A stretch of 35,408 nt of DNA from an uncultured Blautia sp. Lineage in GTDB: Bacteria > Bacillota > Clostridia > Lachnospirales > Lachnospiraceae. Positions within the stretch are counted from its first letter, which is position 1; each line of letters starts with the position of its first letter. The position numbers were made by a program, and so were the translations under genes. The stretch is taken from positions 1-35,408 of the forward strand of contig CAKRRG010000030.1 in the NCBI GenBank assembly GCA_934394545.1. Reading direction: 5' to 3'. The notes beneath the pieces were generated by a model. It had not been told where the DNA came from and did no database searches. It saw only the letters and a program-made list of their open reading frames with translations. This document shows positions 25,661 to 33,900 of this stretch, in pieces.

Positions 25661-27244
25661 TCAGATGTTCAGCAGATCGCTGAATACTTTAAGTGCACCG
25701 TCTGTATTATGTGCAAGTACACGTTTCGCAAGAACTTTACCAAGCTGAACGCCTTCCTGATCGAAGCTGTTCAGGTTCCATACAAAGCCCTGGAACATGA
25801 TCTTGTTCTCGAAGTGAGCAAGTAATGCACCAAGGGAAGCAGGAGTAAGCTGCTCACCGATGATAATGCTGGATGGACGTTTACCCTTGAAGTTCTTGTT
25901 CAGATTCTCATCCTCTTTACCGCAGGCAAATGCAATGATCTGAGCTGCAACGTTGGCACAGAGCTTCTGCTGGCTGGTGCTGTTCTCAATATCCACATCT
26001 ACGCCAAGCTGGCTGTTCTTGAAGCCGATGAACTGAAGCGGGATGATATCAGAGCCCTGATGTAATAACTGATAGAAGGAATGCTGTCCGTTGGTTCCTG
26101 GTTCACCGAAGATAACCGGACCTGTTACGTAGTTAACCGGCTCGCCGAAACGGTTTACAGTCTTACCGTTTGACTCCATATCACACTGCTGAAGGTGCGC
26201 AGGGAAACGGCTTAATGCCTGTGAGTATGGGAGAACTGCAGTGGAAGGATATCCCTGTACGTTTCTCTCATAGATACCGATAAGGGCATCCAGCATATCC
26301 GGGTTCTTCATAAGGTCACGGTTAGTTGCAAGCTGATCCTCTGCTGCAGCGCCATCAAGAAGCTGTGCAAATACTTCCGGTCCGAATGCCAGGGAAAGGA
26401 TTGCTCCGCCTACACCGGAAACAGAAGAGTAACGGCCGCCTATGTAATCATCCATGAAAATGGCGGTAAGGTAGTCCTCGCTCTTTGCAAGTGGAGAAGT
26501 CTCACTTGTAACAGCAAGCATATGTCTGGATGGATTCAGGCCTGCTTTCGTCAGGGCATCCTTTACAAATGCTTCGTTGGTCAGTGTCTCAAGAGTTGTA
26601 CCGGACTTGGATACAACGATGAATAAGGAGTGTGCAAGATCTACAGAGGCAAGCACTGCAGCTGCATCATCCGGGTCAACGTTGCTGATGAATTTCGCTT
26701 CCATCTTGAAGGTGTTATTAGCCTTCGCCCAGTTCTCAAGTGCAATGTAAAGAGCACGAGGACCAAGGTCACTTCCACCGATACCAATCTGTACAACGGT
26801 AGTAAATTTCTCACCGGCTTCATTGGTGATCTCACCAGCATGAACCTTGTTAGCGAAATCTGCTGCCTTCTTCTGCTGGGCAACGTAGAATTCACGTTTG
26901 TCTACACCATCTACAACAACCGGGTTACCAAGCTGCTTACGTGCAAGGTGATGAAGAACCATACGGTTCTCACCGGTGTTGATCACTGCACCATTATATA
27001 ATTCCTGGAATTTGTCGATCAGCTGTGCCTCGTCAGCCAGCTTCGCAAGTGCGGATAAAACGGTTTCGTCTACTTCTTTGGCTGCATAGTTGTAAGAAAG
27101 ACCAGCTGCCATCGGTGTACTATAATCAGCTACACGCTTGCCACCTTCTTCACCAGACAGAGCTGCTGCAATGTCTACGTGATTCTTAAGCTCTTTCAGT
27201 TTGCCAAAAGAATCAAGTGTGTCAAGATTTTTCCATGTTGCCAT
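25661..27244 (-). CDS. pgi: Glucose-6-phosphate isomerase
   Basis: A 527-residue cytoplasmic enzyme that interconverts glucose-6-phosphate and fructose-6-phosphate in glycolysis. It has the sugar isomerase signatures VVQIGIGGSDLGPRALYIAL, VVSKSGTTLETLTNEAF and GEPGTNGQHSFYQLLHQGSD, and a GRYSSVSGVGG phosphate-binding segment. Length and the EPGTNGQHSF motif fit the long bacterial form. It is monocistronic, with an AAGGAGG site, its own promoter and its own terminator, and converges on the beta-galactoside operon. It would take glucose from beta-galactoside breakdown after phosphorylation, although it serves central metabolism generally. Confidence 0.97.
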   Translation of the reverse strand: MATWKNLDTLDSFGKLKELKNHVDIAAALSGEEGGKRVADYSTPMAAGLSYNYAAKEVDETVLSALAKLADEAQLIDKFQELYNGAVINTGENRMVLHHLARKQLGNPVVVDGVDKREFYVAQQKKAADFANKVHAGEITNEAGEKFTTVVQIGIGGSDLGPRALYIALENWAKANNTFKMEAKFISNVDPDDAAAVLASVDLAHSLFIVVSKSGTTLETLTNEAFVKDALTKAGLNPSRHMLAVTSETSPLAKSEDYLTAIFMDDYIGGRYSSVSGVGGAILSLAFGPEVFAQLLDGAAAEDQLATNRDLMKNPDMLDALIGIYERNVQGYPSTAVLPYSQALSRFPAHLQQCDMESNGKTVNRFGEPVNYVTGPVIFGEPGTNGQHSFYQLLHQGSDIIPLQFIGFKNSQLGVDVDIENSTSQQKLCANVAAQIIAFACGKEDENLNKNFKGKRPSSIIIGEQLTPASLGALLAHFENKIMFQGFVWNLNSFDQEGVQLGKVLAKRVLAHNTDGALKVFSDLLNI

Positions 27245-27317
27245 AATATAATTCCTCCTTTAGATGGTTGAGATTATGCTCTCAGGGGAGCTTTAACGTA
27301 AGCCCCACATTAATGCT

Positions 27318-27346
27318 ATTATACTGAAAAAAAACAGGAATTTCAA
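27318..27346 (-). promoter_or_regulatory. Sigma-A promoter of pgi
   Basis: On the minus strand TTGAAA (27346-27341) and TATAAT (27323-27318) are separated by exactly 17 bases. Initiation would be near 27311, giving a leader of about 65 bases before pgi with AAGGAGG. Confidence 0.8.
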
Positions 27347-27419
27347 TCTATGGATAAAGATTCGTGAAAATTTAACATTAATATAGAAAAGAAATGAAAA
27401 AATATGAAAAAAAGAGCAT

Positions 27420-27451
27420 AAAAAAGCCCATCGACATTTTTGCCGACAGGC
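27420..27451 (-). terminator. Terminator of the csoR-copA operon
   Basis: On the minus strand GCCTGTCGGC (27451-27442) pairs with GTCGATGGGC (27435-27426) over ten positions including G-T pairs, loop AAAAAT, followed by TTTTTT. It lies eight bases after the copA stop. Confidence 0.82.
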
Positions 27452-27459
27452 CTGCAGGA

Positions 27460-27678
27460 TTATTCCTGAGTGATTCCGGTTACTTCATAACCAGCGTCTT
27501 TGATCACCTGGCGGAGCTTGTCTTCGTCTATTTTCTCCGGAACTGAGAAAACGGTGGTTCCAGCCTCGTGGGAGGATACAACGTCCTGTGCTCCAAATGC
27601 TTCCTGAACTGCTTTGTTTACATGTGCTTCGCAATGCATGCACATCATTCCTGTTACATTAGCTGTTACTTTGATCAT
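27460..27678 (-). CDS. Possible free CopZ-like copper chaperone from an internal start in copA
   Basis: Inside the copA frame, ATG 27678-27676 (Met794 of CopA) is preceded at nine bases by AAAAGGAG (27695-27688). Translation from here would give a 72-residue protein, [20 protein letters not shown].., the normal length and layout of a stand-alone CopZ chaperone that delivers Cu(I) to CopA. The linker codons upstream look like a former intergenic gap. E. coli copA also makes a CopZ-like product from within its gene, by frameshifting; the mechanism here would differ. Internal initiation is inferred from the site only. Confidence 0.5.
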   Translation of the reverse strand: MIKVTANVTGMMCMHCEAHVNKAVQEAFGAQDVVSSHEAGTTVFSVPEKIDEDKLRQVIKDAGYEVTGITQE

Positions 27679-30057
27679 GGTATTATTCTCCTTTTGGTTA
27701 TTATTGTTATTAATATCACTGCATTCGTTAGAAGGACTGCAGCTGTTATTAATCGTCTGTTCGGCTTCTGAAACCGGATTCTTGATCTTCTTGTCTTTGC
27801 TTGCGTCATGGATCTTGAACAGGTTCAACCGCAGAGCGTTGGTGACCACACAGAAGCTGGAAAGGCTCATGGCAGCAGCACCGAACATGGGGTTCAAGGT
27901 CCAGCCGAAAATCGGGATCCATACACCGGCAGCCAGAGGAATGCCGATCACATTATAGAAGAACGCCCAGAAAAGATTTTCGTGGATATTCCGAAGGGTG
28001 GCGCGGCTCAAACGGATGGCAGTAGGGACATCAGAGAGCTGACTCTTCATCAGGACCACATCTGCGGCATCGATGGCCACATCTGTTCCGGCGCCAATTG
28101 CAATACCTATGTCTGCTCTGGTAAGTGCAGGTGCATCGTTGATTCCGTCCCCGACCATGGCAACCTTGCCTTTCTCTTTCAGGGAGCGGATGACGCTCTC
28201 TTTTCCGTCCGGAAGTACACCTGCAATAACCTGGTCAACGCCTGCCTGTGCGCCGATGGCTCTGGCTGTGCGCTCGTTATCACCGGTAAGCATGACTACG
28301 CGGATTCCCATATCCTGAAGCTCTTTTACTGCCTGGGCACTGTCTGGCTTGATTACATCGGCAACTGCGATGGTTCCAAGAAATTCTCCGTCTCTGGTAA
28401 AAAGAAGGGGTGTTTTTCCCGTTTCTGCCAGTTTCTCTGCCTGGTTCCTCTGTGCAGGTGGAATTGTCACCAATGTGCTGATATAGTTCATGCTTCCACC
28501 TATCAGTGAAGAGCCGTTCAGACTGGCAGAGAGTCCGTTGCCTGGAAGAGCCTGAAAATCAGAAACTTCAGGAGCCGTAAGGCCAAGAGCAGAGGCTTTC
28601 GCCAAAATCGCTTTTGCAAGGGGGTGTTCACTTTTTTTCTCAAGGGCATAGGCAAAGGTGAGAAGCTCATTCTCAGATACTCCATCTGCTGGGAGAAGGT
28701 CTGTGACCTCAGGCTGTCCGCTTGTAATGGTTCCTGTTTTATCCAGGGCGACGATCTGGACTTTACCTGCTTCTTCAAGGGACACTGCAGTTTTGAAAAG
28801 GATTCCGTTTCTGGCTCCGACTCCGTTTCCAACCATAATGGCAACTGGGGTAGCAAGGCCAAGGGCGCAAGGGCAGCTGATGACAAGTACGGAAATTCCT
28901 CTTGCAAGGGCATAGCCTAATTCGTGCCCGGTGAGAAGCCAGATGATAGTGGTTATGATTGCAATGGTGATAACAGCAGGTACGAAAATGCCGGAAACAC
29001 GGTCTGCGATCTTGGCAATGGGAGCCTTGGTAGCTGCCGCGTCACTGACCATTTTTATGATTTGGGAAAGGGTGGTGTCCTGTCCCACACGGGTGGCTTC
29101 ACACTTGATAAAGCCGGACTGGTTCACTGTGGCTGCGGAAACCATATCACCGGCAGCCTTGTCAACGGGGATGCTCTCTCCTGTAAGTGCAGATTCGTTA
29201 ACAGCAGTAGTGCCTTCTATAATTATGCCATCTACAGGAATATTTTCACCAGGGCGGACCAGGAAGGTATCTCCTTTTAGAACCTGGTCAATGGAAACTG
29301 TGGTTTCCTGGCCATTTTGGATGACAACGGCAGTCTTGGGAGCCAGCTTCATAAGACCTTTTAAGGCGTCAGTGGTCTTGCCCTTGGAACGGGCTTCCAG
29401 CATTTTTCCAATTGTGATCAGGGTCAGGATCATAGCTGCAGATTCGAAATAGAATTCCATCATGTAATGCATGACAAGCTCAGAATTGCCGTCCACCTGT
29501 GCTCTTGTCATGGCGAACAGGGCGTAAACACTCCATACAAAGGAAGACATGGAGCCAAGGGCTACCAGAGTATCCATATTCGGAGAGCGGTGCCACAGAC
29601 TCTTGAAGCCGCTGATAAAGAATTTCTGATTGATGACCATAATGATTCCTGCAAGAAGCATCTGGACCAGTCCCATGGCAACATGGTTTCCGTCGAACCA
29701 TGCAGGTAACGGCCATCCCCACATCATGTGTCCCATGGAGAAGTACATCAGTATCAGTAGAAAGCCTACAGAGGCAATAAGTCGTTTCTTAAGAATAGGT
29801 GTTTCGTGGTCTTCCAATGCTTTCTCTGCATCGGTAAGGGCTTCTGTCTGTCCGGAAGAGCCCTTCAGGCTGCAGCCGTATCCGGCTTCTTCAACCGCTG
29901 AGATTATGGCAGATGCTGTGGCGGTTCCCTCTACGCCCATGGAATTAGTAAGCAGGCTCACAGAACAGGATGTAACACCTGGAACCTTATTTACCGCTTT
30001 TTCCACACGGGCACTGCAGGCTGCGCAGCTCATGCCGGTGACGTTGTATTGTTCCAT
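27460..30057 (-). CDS. copA: Copper-translocating P-type ATPase with a C-terminal CopZ-like domain
   Basis: An 865-residue P1B-type pump that exports Cu(I). It has an N-terminal heavy-metal-associated domain (GMSCAAC, about 8-14), eight membrane helices, an actuator domain (TGES), the CPC metal site in [10 protein letters not shown], phosphorylation Asp in DKTGTIT, HP motif (SEHPLA) and hinge GDGINDAP. Residues about 750-793 form a Ser/Asn-rich linker (ending [11 protein letters not shown]). Residues 794-865 are a second metal-binding domain, [11 protein letters not shown], of the size and sequence type of free CopZ. Domain order with CopZ at the C-terminus is unusual. AAGGAGG precedes ATG 30057. 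csoR lies 65 bases upstream in the same operon. Confidence 0.95.
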   Translation of the reverse strand: MEQYNVTGMSCAACSARVEKAVNKVPGVTSCSVSLLTNSMGVEGTATASAIISAVEEAGYGCSLKGSSGQTEALTDAEKALEDHETPILKKRLIASVGFLLILMYFSMGHMMWGWPLPAWFDGNHVAMGLVQMLLAGIIMVINQKFFISGFKSLWHRSPNMDTLVALGSMSSFVWSVYALFAMTRAQVDGNSELVMHYMMEFYFESAAMILTLITIGKMLEARSKGKTTDALKGLMKLAPKTAVVIQNGQETTVSIDQVLKGDTFLVRPGENIPVDGIIIEGTTAVNESALTGESIPVDKAAGDMVSAATVNQSGFIKCEATRVGQDTTLSQIIKMVSDAAATKAPIAKIADRVSGIFVPAVITIAIITTIIWLLTGHELGYALARGISVLVISCPCALGLATPVAIMVGNGVGARNGILFKTAVSLEEAGKVQIVALDKTGTITSGQPEVTDLLPADGVSENELLTFAYALEKKSEHPLAKAILAKASALGLTAPEVSDFQALPGNGLSASLNGSSLIGGSMNYISTLVTIPPAQRNQAEKLAETGKTPLLFTRDGEFLGTIAVADVIKPDSAQAVKELQDMGIRVVMLTGDNERTARAIGAQAGVDQVIAGVLPDGKESVIRSLKEKGKVAMVGDGINDAPALTRADIGIAIGAGTDVAIDAADVVLMKSQLSDVPTAIRLSRATLRNIHENLFWAFFYNVIGIPLAAGVWIPIFGWTLNPMFGAAAMSLSSFCVVTNALRLNLFKIHDASKDKKIKNPVSEAEQTINNSCSPSNECSDINNNNNQKENNTMIKVTANVTGMMCMHCEAHVNKAVQEAFGAQDVVSSHEAGTTVFSVPEKIDEDKLRQVIKDAGYEVTGITQE
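27688..27695 (-). promoter_or_regulatory. Internal Shine-Dalgarno before the CopZ-like domain of copA
   Basis: AAAAGGAG on the minus strand, nine bases before an in-frame ATG. It lies in the Asn-rich linker, where its codons read QKEN. It is a full-strength site comparable to those of the real starts in this window. Confidence 0.55.
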
Positions 30058-30122
30058 AATAAATTCCTCCTTCTAAAATGTACTCCGATAGCCGCGGACT
30101 GCTCCGTACTGGCGGAATATAT

Positions 30123-30437
30123 TTATTTCATAAGCTTCTGTAATGTTGCAACCAGCTCATCAATGGTTTCGTCTTTGCCTTCCCGGATATCTCTTGCAAC
30201 ACAGGTGCGGATATGGTTGGCAAGCAATTCCTTATTAAAGGCGTTTACAGCGGCATTTACTGCGGCTGACTGGATCAGAATGTCGTTGCAATAGGCATCA
30301 TTCTCCAGCATTCCGATAATGCCTCGTATCTGACCTTCGATACGCTTCAGGCGGTTAACCAGCTTCTTTCGTTCGGCTTCGGATCGATCTGTGTGCCTGG
30401 TACAACAGCAGGCTTCGCATTTATGTTCATCTGCCAT
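30123..30437 (-). CDS. csoR: CsoR family copper-sensing repressor
   Basis: A 104-residue helical repressor that releases DNA on binding Cu(I). The ligands Cys50, His75 and Cys79 (YCNDILIQ, NHIRTC) have the same 25 and 4 residue spacing as the Cys-His-Cys set of Mycobacterium CsoR. The N-terminal tail CEACCC adds further possible metal ligands. The frame is open from ATG 30443, but AAAGGAG would then be only two bases away; ATG 30437 has seven-base spacing and is chosen. Two CsoR boxes lie in its promoter. It is co-transcribed with copA and so controls itself and the pump. Confidence 0.93.
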   Translation of the reverse strand: MADEHKCEACCCTRHTDRSEAERKKLVNRLKRIEGQIRGIIGMLENDAYCNDILIQSAAVNAAVNAFNKELLANHIRTCVARDIREGKDETIDELVATLQKLMK

Positions 30438-30473
30438 AAGCATGCTCCTTTCTTTGTATACTTCTTTTACAAT

Positions 30474-30490
30474 ATACCCCTTAGGGGTAT
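30474..30490 (-). promoter_or_regulatory. CsoR operator 1 (downstream of the start)
   Basis: ATACCCCTTAGGGGTAT is a near-perfect inverted repeat of the known CsoR box type (ATAcCCC..GGGGTAT). On the minus strand it lies about nine bases after the predicted transcription start. Confidence 0.82.
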
Positions 30491-30505
30491 CTGGTTTATG
30501 AAAAT

Positions 30506-30534
30506 AATATATACCCTTAGGGGGTATTTGTCAA
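30506..30534 (-). promoter_or_regulatory. csoR-copA promoter
   Basis: On the minus strand TTGACA (30534-30529), 17 bases, then TATATT (30511-30506). The spacer is filled by the second CsoR box, so bound CsoR must block polymerase. Confidence 0.82.
30511..30527 (-). promoter_or_regulatory. CsoR operator 2 (in the promoter spacer)
   Basis: ATACCCTTAGGGGGTAT, a 17-base inverted repeat with one asymmetry, lies between the -35 and -10 elements of the csoR promoter. Its centre is about 37 bases from operator 1. Confidence 0.8.
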
Positions 30535-30653
30535 TATACTTTCTTGCTTTTGAAAAAATTATTTTTTGGGAATTATTGGAGATATGTGGCAAAAACAATT
30601 GATTCTTGTAAAGTATTATAGTCCTGTCTTTGACAGTTTAGAACGAACAAAAA

Positions 30654-30692
30654 CGCTGAGAAACCTGTAAATATAAGTGTTTCAGCGATTTT
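30654..30692. other. Orphan terminator-like hairpin in the copper/surface-protein gap
   Basis: CGCTGA (30654-30659) pairs with TCAGCG (30682-30687) over a 22-base loop, flanked by A runs on one side and T runs on the other, so it could act on either strand. No gene ends here on either strand. It sits in the 534-base gap 30438-30971, which otherwise holds the csoR promoter region and the leader of the large surface-protein gene. Confidence 0.4.
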
Positions 30693-30781
30693 TGGTAATG
30701 AATTTATAATCCGTATCAAAACCACAAATTATATGATGTGATAAATGTAAAGAAAGAGAGTGAGTTATTTTAAATAAAAAA

Positions 30782-30838
30782 TAAGAAGTGAGCACCCCGC
30801 TTTAGCGCAGTACATTTACGGTATAAACCAACTTCTTA
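30782..30838. other. Inverted repeat with a 41-base interior
   Basis: TAAGAAGT (30782-30789) and ACTTCTTA (30831-30838) form a perfect 8-bp stem. The interior has a small GC-rich segment (ACCCCGCTTTAGCGC). It may be a structured leader, a protein site or a mobile-element scar; no function can be assigned. Confidence 0.35.
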
Positions 30839-30879
30839 AGAGAAAAGTATAAATGGTATGTCAAGGAAAATAAATTGAC

Positions 30880-30940
30880 TTGAAAATCTTAACTTTTAGA
30901 GTATACAAGTCTGTTATTTTATAAAATTAAGAGGTATAAT
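30880..30940 (+). promoter_or_regulatory. Candidate promoters of the large surface-protein gene
   Basis: TTGAAA (30880-30885), 16 bases, TATACA (30902-30907) is one candidate. A better -10, TATAAT at 30935-30940, has only TGTTAT at 17-base spacing. Either would give a short leader with AAGGAGG at 30956-30962. Confidence 0.45.
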
Positions 30941-30971
30941 AAAGAAAATTTTATGAAGGAGGAAGTTAGTG

Positions 30972-33900
30972 ATGAAAAGAAAAATTGCCTGGATTATGGC
31001 AGCACTTCTGACAGTTTCTTCTGTGGAGCCTGTGGCTGTGCTTAGCGTCAGTGCACAGGAAATGACGGAAGCAGATGGCTGGACAGATACTGAAAGTCTG
31101 GTAGGAATGGATGAAAATGAATCTGTTGAGAGTTTTGCATCCGCAGAAGCTGTAACAGAAGGTGCAGAAGGTATTATGGCAGAGGATGAATTTACATCTG
31201 AGACAGATGGCTTCGTAAGTTATGACAATGAATGGGAGGGGGTAAACAGCAATAGCATACTTCCGGCACAAGATGCCATTACCTCCATGGAACTGGAAAA
31301 ATTCTACAACGCTCAGGTCCATGAGGGAGAATCTGTATGGTTCTTTTTTGAGCCATCAGCAGACGGAAAGTATAGTTTCTCATCGCAGGGAGAAAGTGAC
31401 ACATTTGGTGCTCTGTACAATGCCGGGGAAAAACAGCTTGCCATGAACGACGATGGCCAGCTGGACAAAAATTTTGAAATTTCTTATGACCTTGAAGCTG
31501 GAAAGCGCTACTACCTGGAGACAAGCCTTACCGATGTACAGGAAGGTACATACACAGTAAGTGTGGCTCAGATGGAAGAAGGCAGCACGGATGAAGTGGA
31601 GTTATCAGACTATGATGGTTCTTATGATTATAAAACTGTTTCCAGCGTGTCGATTATTCATCGCTCCAAATATTACACAAGAATAGACAGGGTTTCTCCA
31701 GATGATATTCTTTTAGATATTACATATACAGATGGAAGCACAGAAGAATTTTACGCTTCAGATCAATCTGATGAAAATGGAAACTTTTTTAAACTAAAGA
31801 TAAAACTGGCAGATAAGAACGTAATTCTCACCGGAAGCGGTATTGGACTGGATGAGGATGGTGTTCTGGAAGAGCCAGGTGTTCTGTTCGGAATCGCAGG
31901 AACTTATAAGCTCCAGCTGTACCTGAATCAAGATGCACAGCCAATTGCCGAAAGTGATATTATTGTAGAGGATTTTCCAGAAGAGAGTGATCTTCCCTTA
32001 ATAGAAGAAGGAAAAGAATTTACAGTTTCCGGTGGTGTAGAACATTTTCGCTTTATACCTGAGAAAAACGGATATTATTATTTCTCTAAGGCACCGAAGC
32101 ATGATGTAGTGGAACTTGTTGATGAAGATTTCCATCAAAACCTGGAAAGAACGTATCTTACTGCCGGAGAAGAATATATAATTAGATATGAAGGCGAGGC
32201 AGGAATTGCAATGATAGAAGAGATACCGAGGCTTACAGGTATTTCCTTCAAAAGCGAACCTCATTTCCTTGAACATTTTTCTAATGCATATTCTGCAGTG
32301 AATTCAGTCCTTATAGGACATTATTCAAACCAGAAAGATTATGAAATACAGTATGGACGTGACCATTGGGGAAGATATTTAAATTATGATCTTGTAAAAG
32401 ATTCAGATGGAACATACCTGGATCCAGAGTCCATGCTGTCAGCTGGCAATTATACATTGAAGATGTATACAGAAGGATACGATGAAACAGAGGAAATTGC
32501 GGAACTTAAATTTTATGTCCACTCCTTTAAGGAGATAGCAACACAGAGCATTTCCACCGGAAAACGTCAGGTTCTGAAGCACAATGAGGGATTCTTTGGA
32601 TATGTTATGTTTTCTTATACCCCGGAGGAAGATGGTGAGTACCGGTTTGAATCCTATTCTAGAACCTATGATATGCTCTGTGTTGATGAAAATGATAAGG
32701 CTATAAATGTAGAGCGCCAGGATAGCTATTACGATGATTATGGAACGGTAGCAAATAGCAATTATTACTTCACTACGTTATCTAAGGGGCATACTTATTA
32801 TTTCGCAGTAGAGCATCTTGAGAAATATATTGCTTGGAAAGTGGAAAAAGTGGGAAAATCAATCCAGTCATTTGTTTTGCATAATGACAATATCTATTAT
32901 GAAGGTATAGATAAAATTTATATAAATGATTTTTATCTGGATCTTGTTTATGAGGACGGAACAACTGGAAGAGTAAGAGGTGGAAAAAAAGGCCTAAATG
33001 GAGAATGTTTCCGCCTGGAAATTGAACAAGCAGGGAATATTTCAGTTGTAACGGGTGGAAGCATCAAACTGACAGGTGGAGAATATGTGGTGAAAGCATA
33101 TTTAGGTGAATCATCCACACCTGCTGCTCAGATGACCTTACAGGTGAAATCTGTAAATGCTAAGCAACTTGAGATTGTGAAAGAGGGCGAACCCTTCCAT
33201 GTAAATGGTGGAAAAGCAGCAGAGCTATTCTATTTTAGCCCGGCAGAAGCCGCATCTTATTATATTGAAGGTATTCCAGAAGATTGTGATGCGGACTTTT
33301 ACAGCTATACAAAAGGTAAGTATCAACTGGTAAGTAACCCTAATAAATATCTGCTAAAAGGAGAGACTTGCCTGGTAAAATATACTGGCGAACAATCAGC
33401 AGATCTGCTTGTAGGAAAACACGCAAAGGAAAGCAGCGAACCCTTTGAGCTTGAGTTGAATAAAAAATATGAAAATCTGGCAGTGGGAAGAATTGGGCAT
33501 AAGTATATTGAACTTATCTATATACCAGAGGAAAACGGAGTTTATCAGTTAGATCTGACAACATCAGCTGGGACTGAATTGAGTGTTTCTATTAATAATG
33601 CAGATCAGAATGGCAAAAAATATAATGAAAAGGATAAGATGCAATTTGTTCTGAAAAAGGGTGAGAAATATAGCTTCTTTATTTTGTGCAGCGGTGAATT
33701 TAAACGTGGTTCCTATATCTTTTCAGCAATGCTTACCAAAATGGAGAACAGTTCTGCTGCACCAGTAGATATATCAATCTTGCCAAAGGCCGATACTTTC
33801 TCCGTATGCGGAATTGAAGGTATAGATTCTCTGGACAGTATTTTGAAAAAAATATATATACGTTTTGATTATAATGAGACATTCTATGATTGCTGGAATG

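Noticed and set aside
27568..30076. Several plus-strand frames of 80-233 codons across copA
   Set aside because: All are opposite the clear P-type ATPase frame and show no motif or ribosome site.
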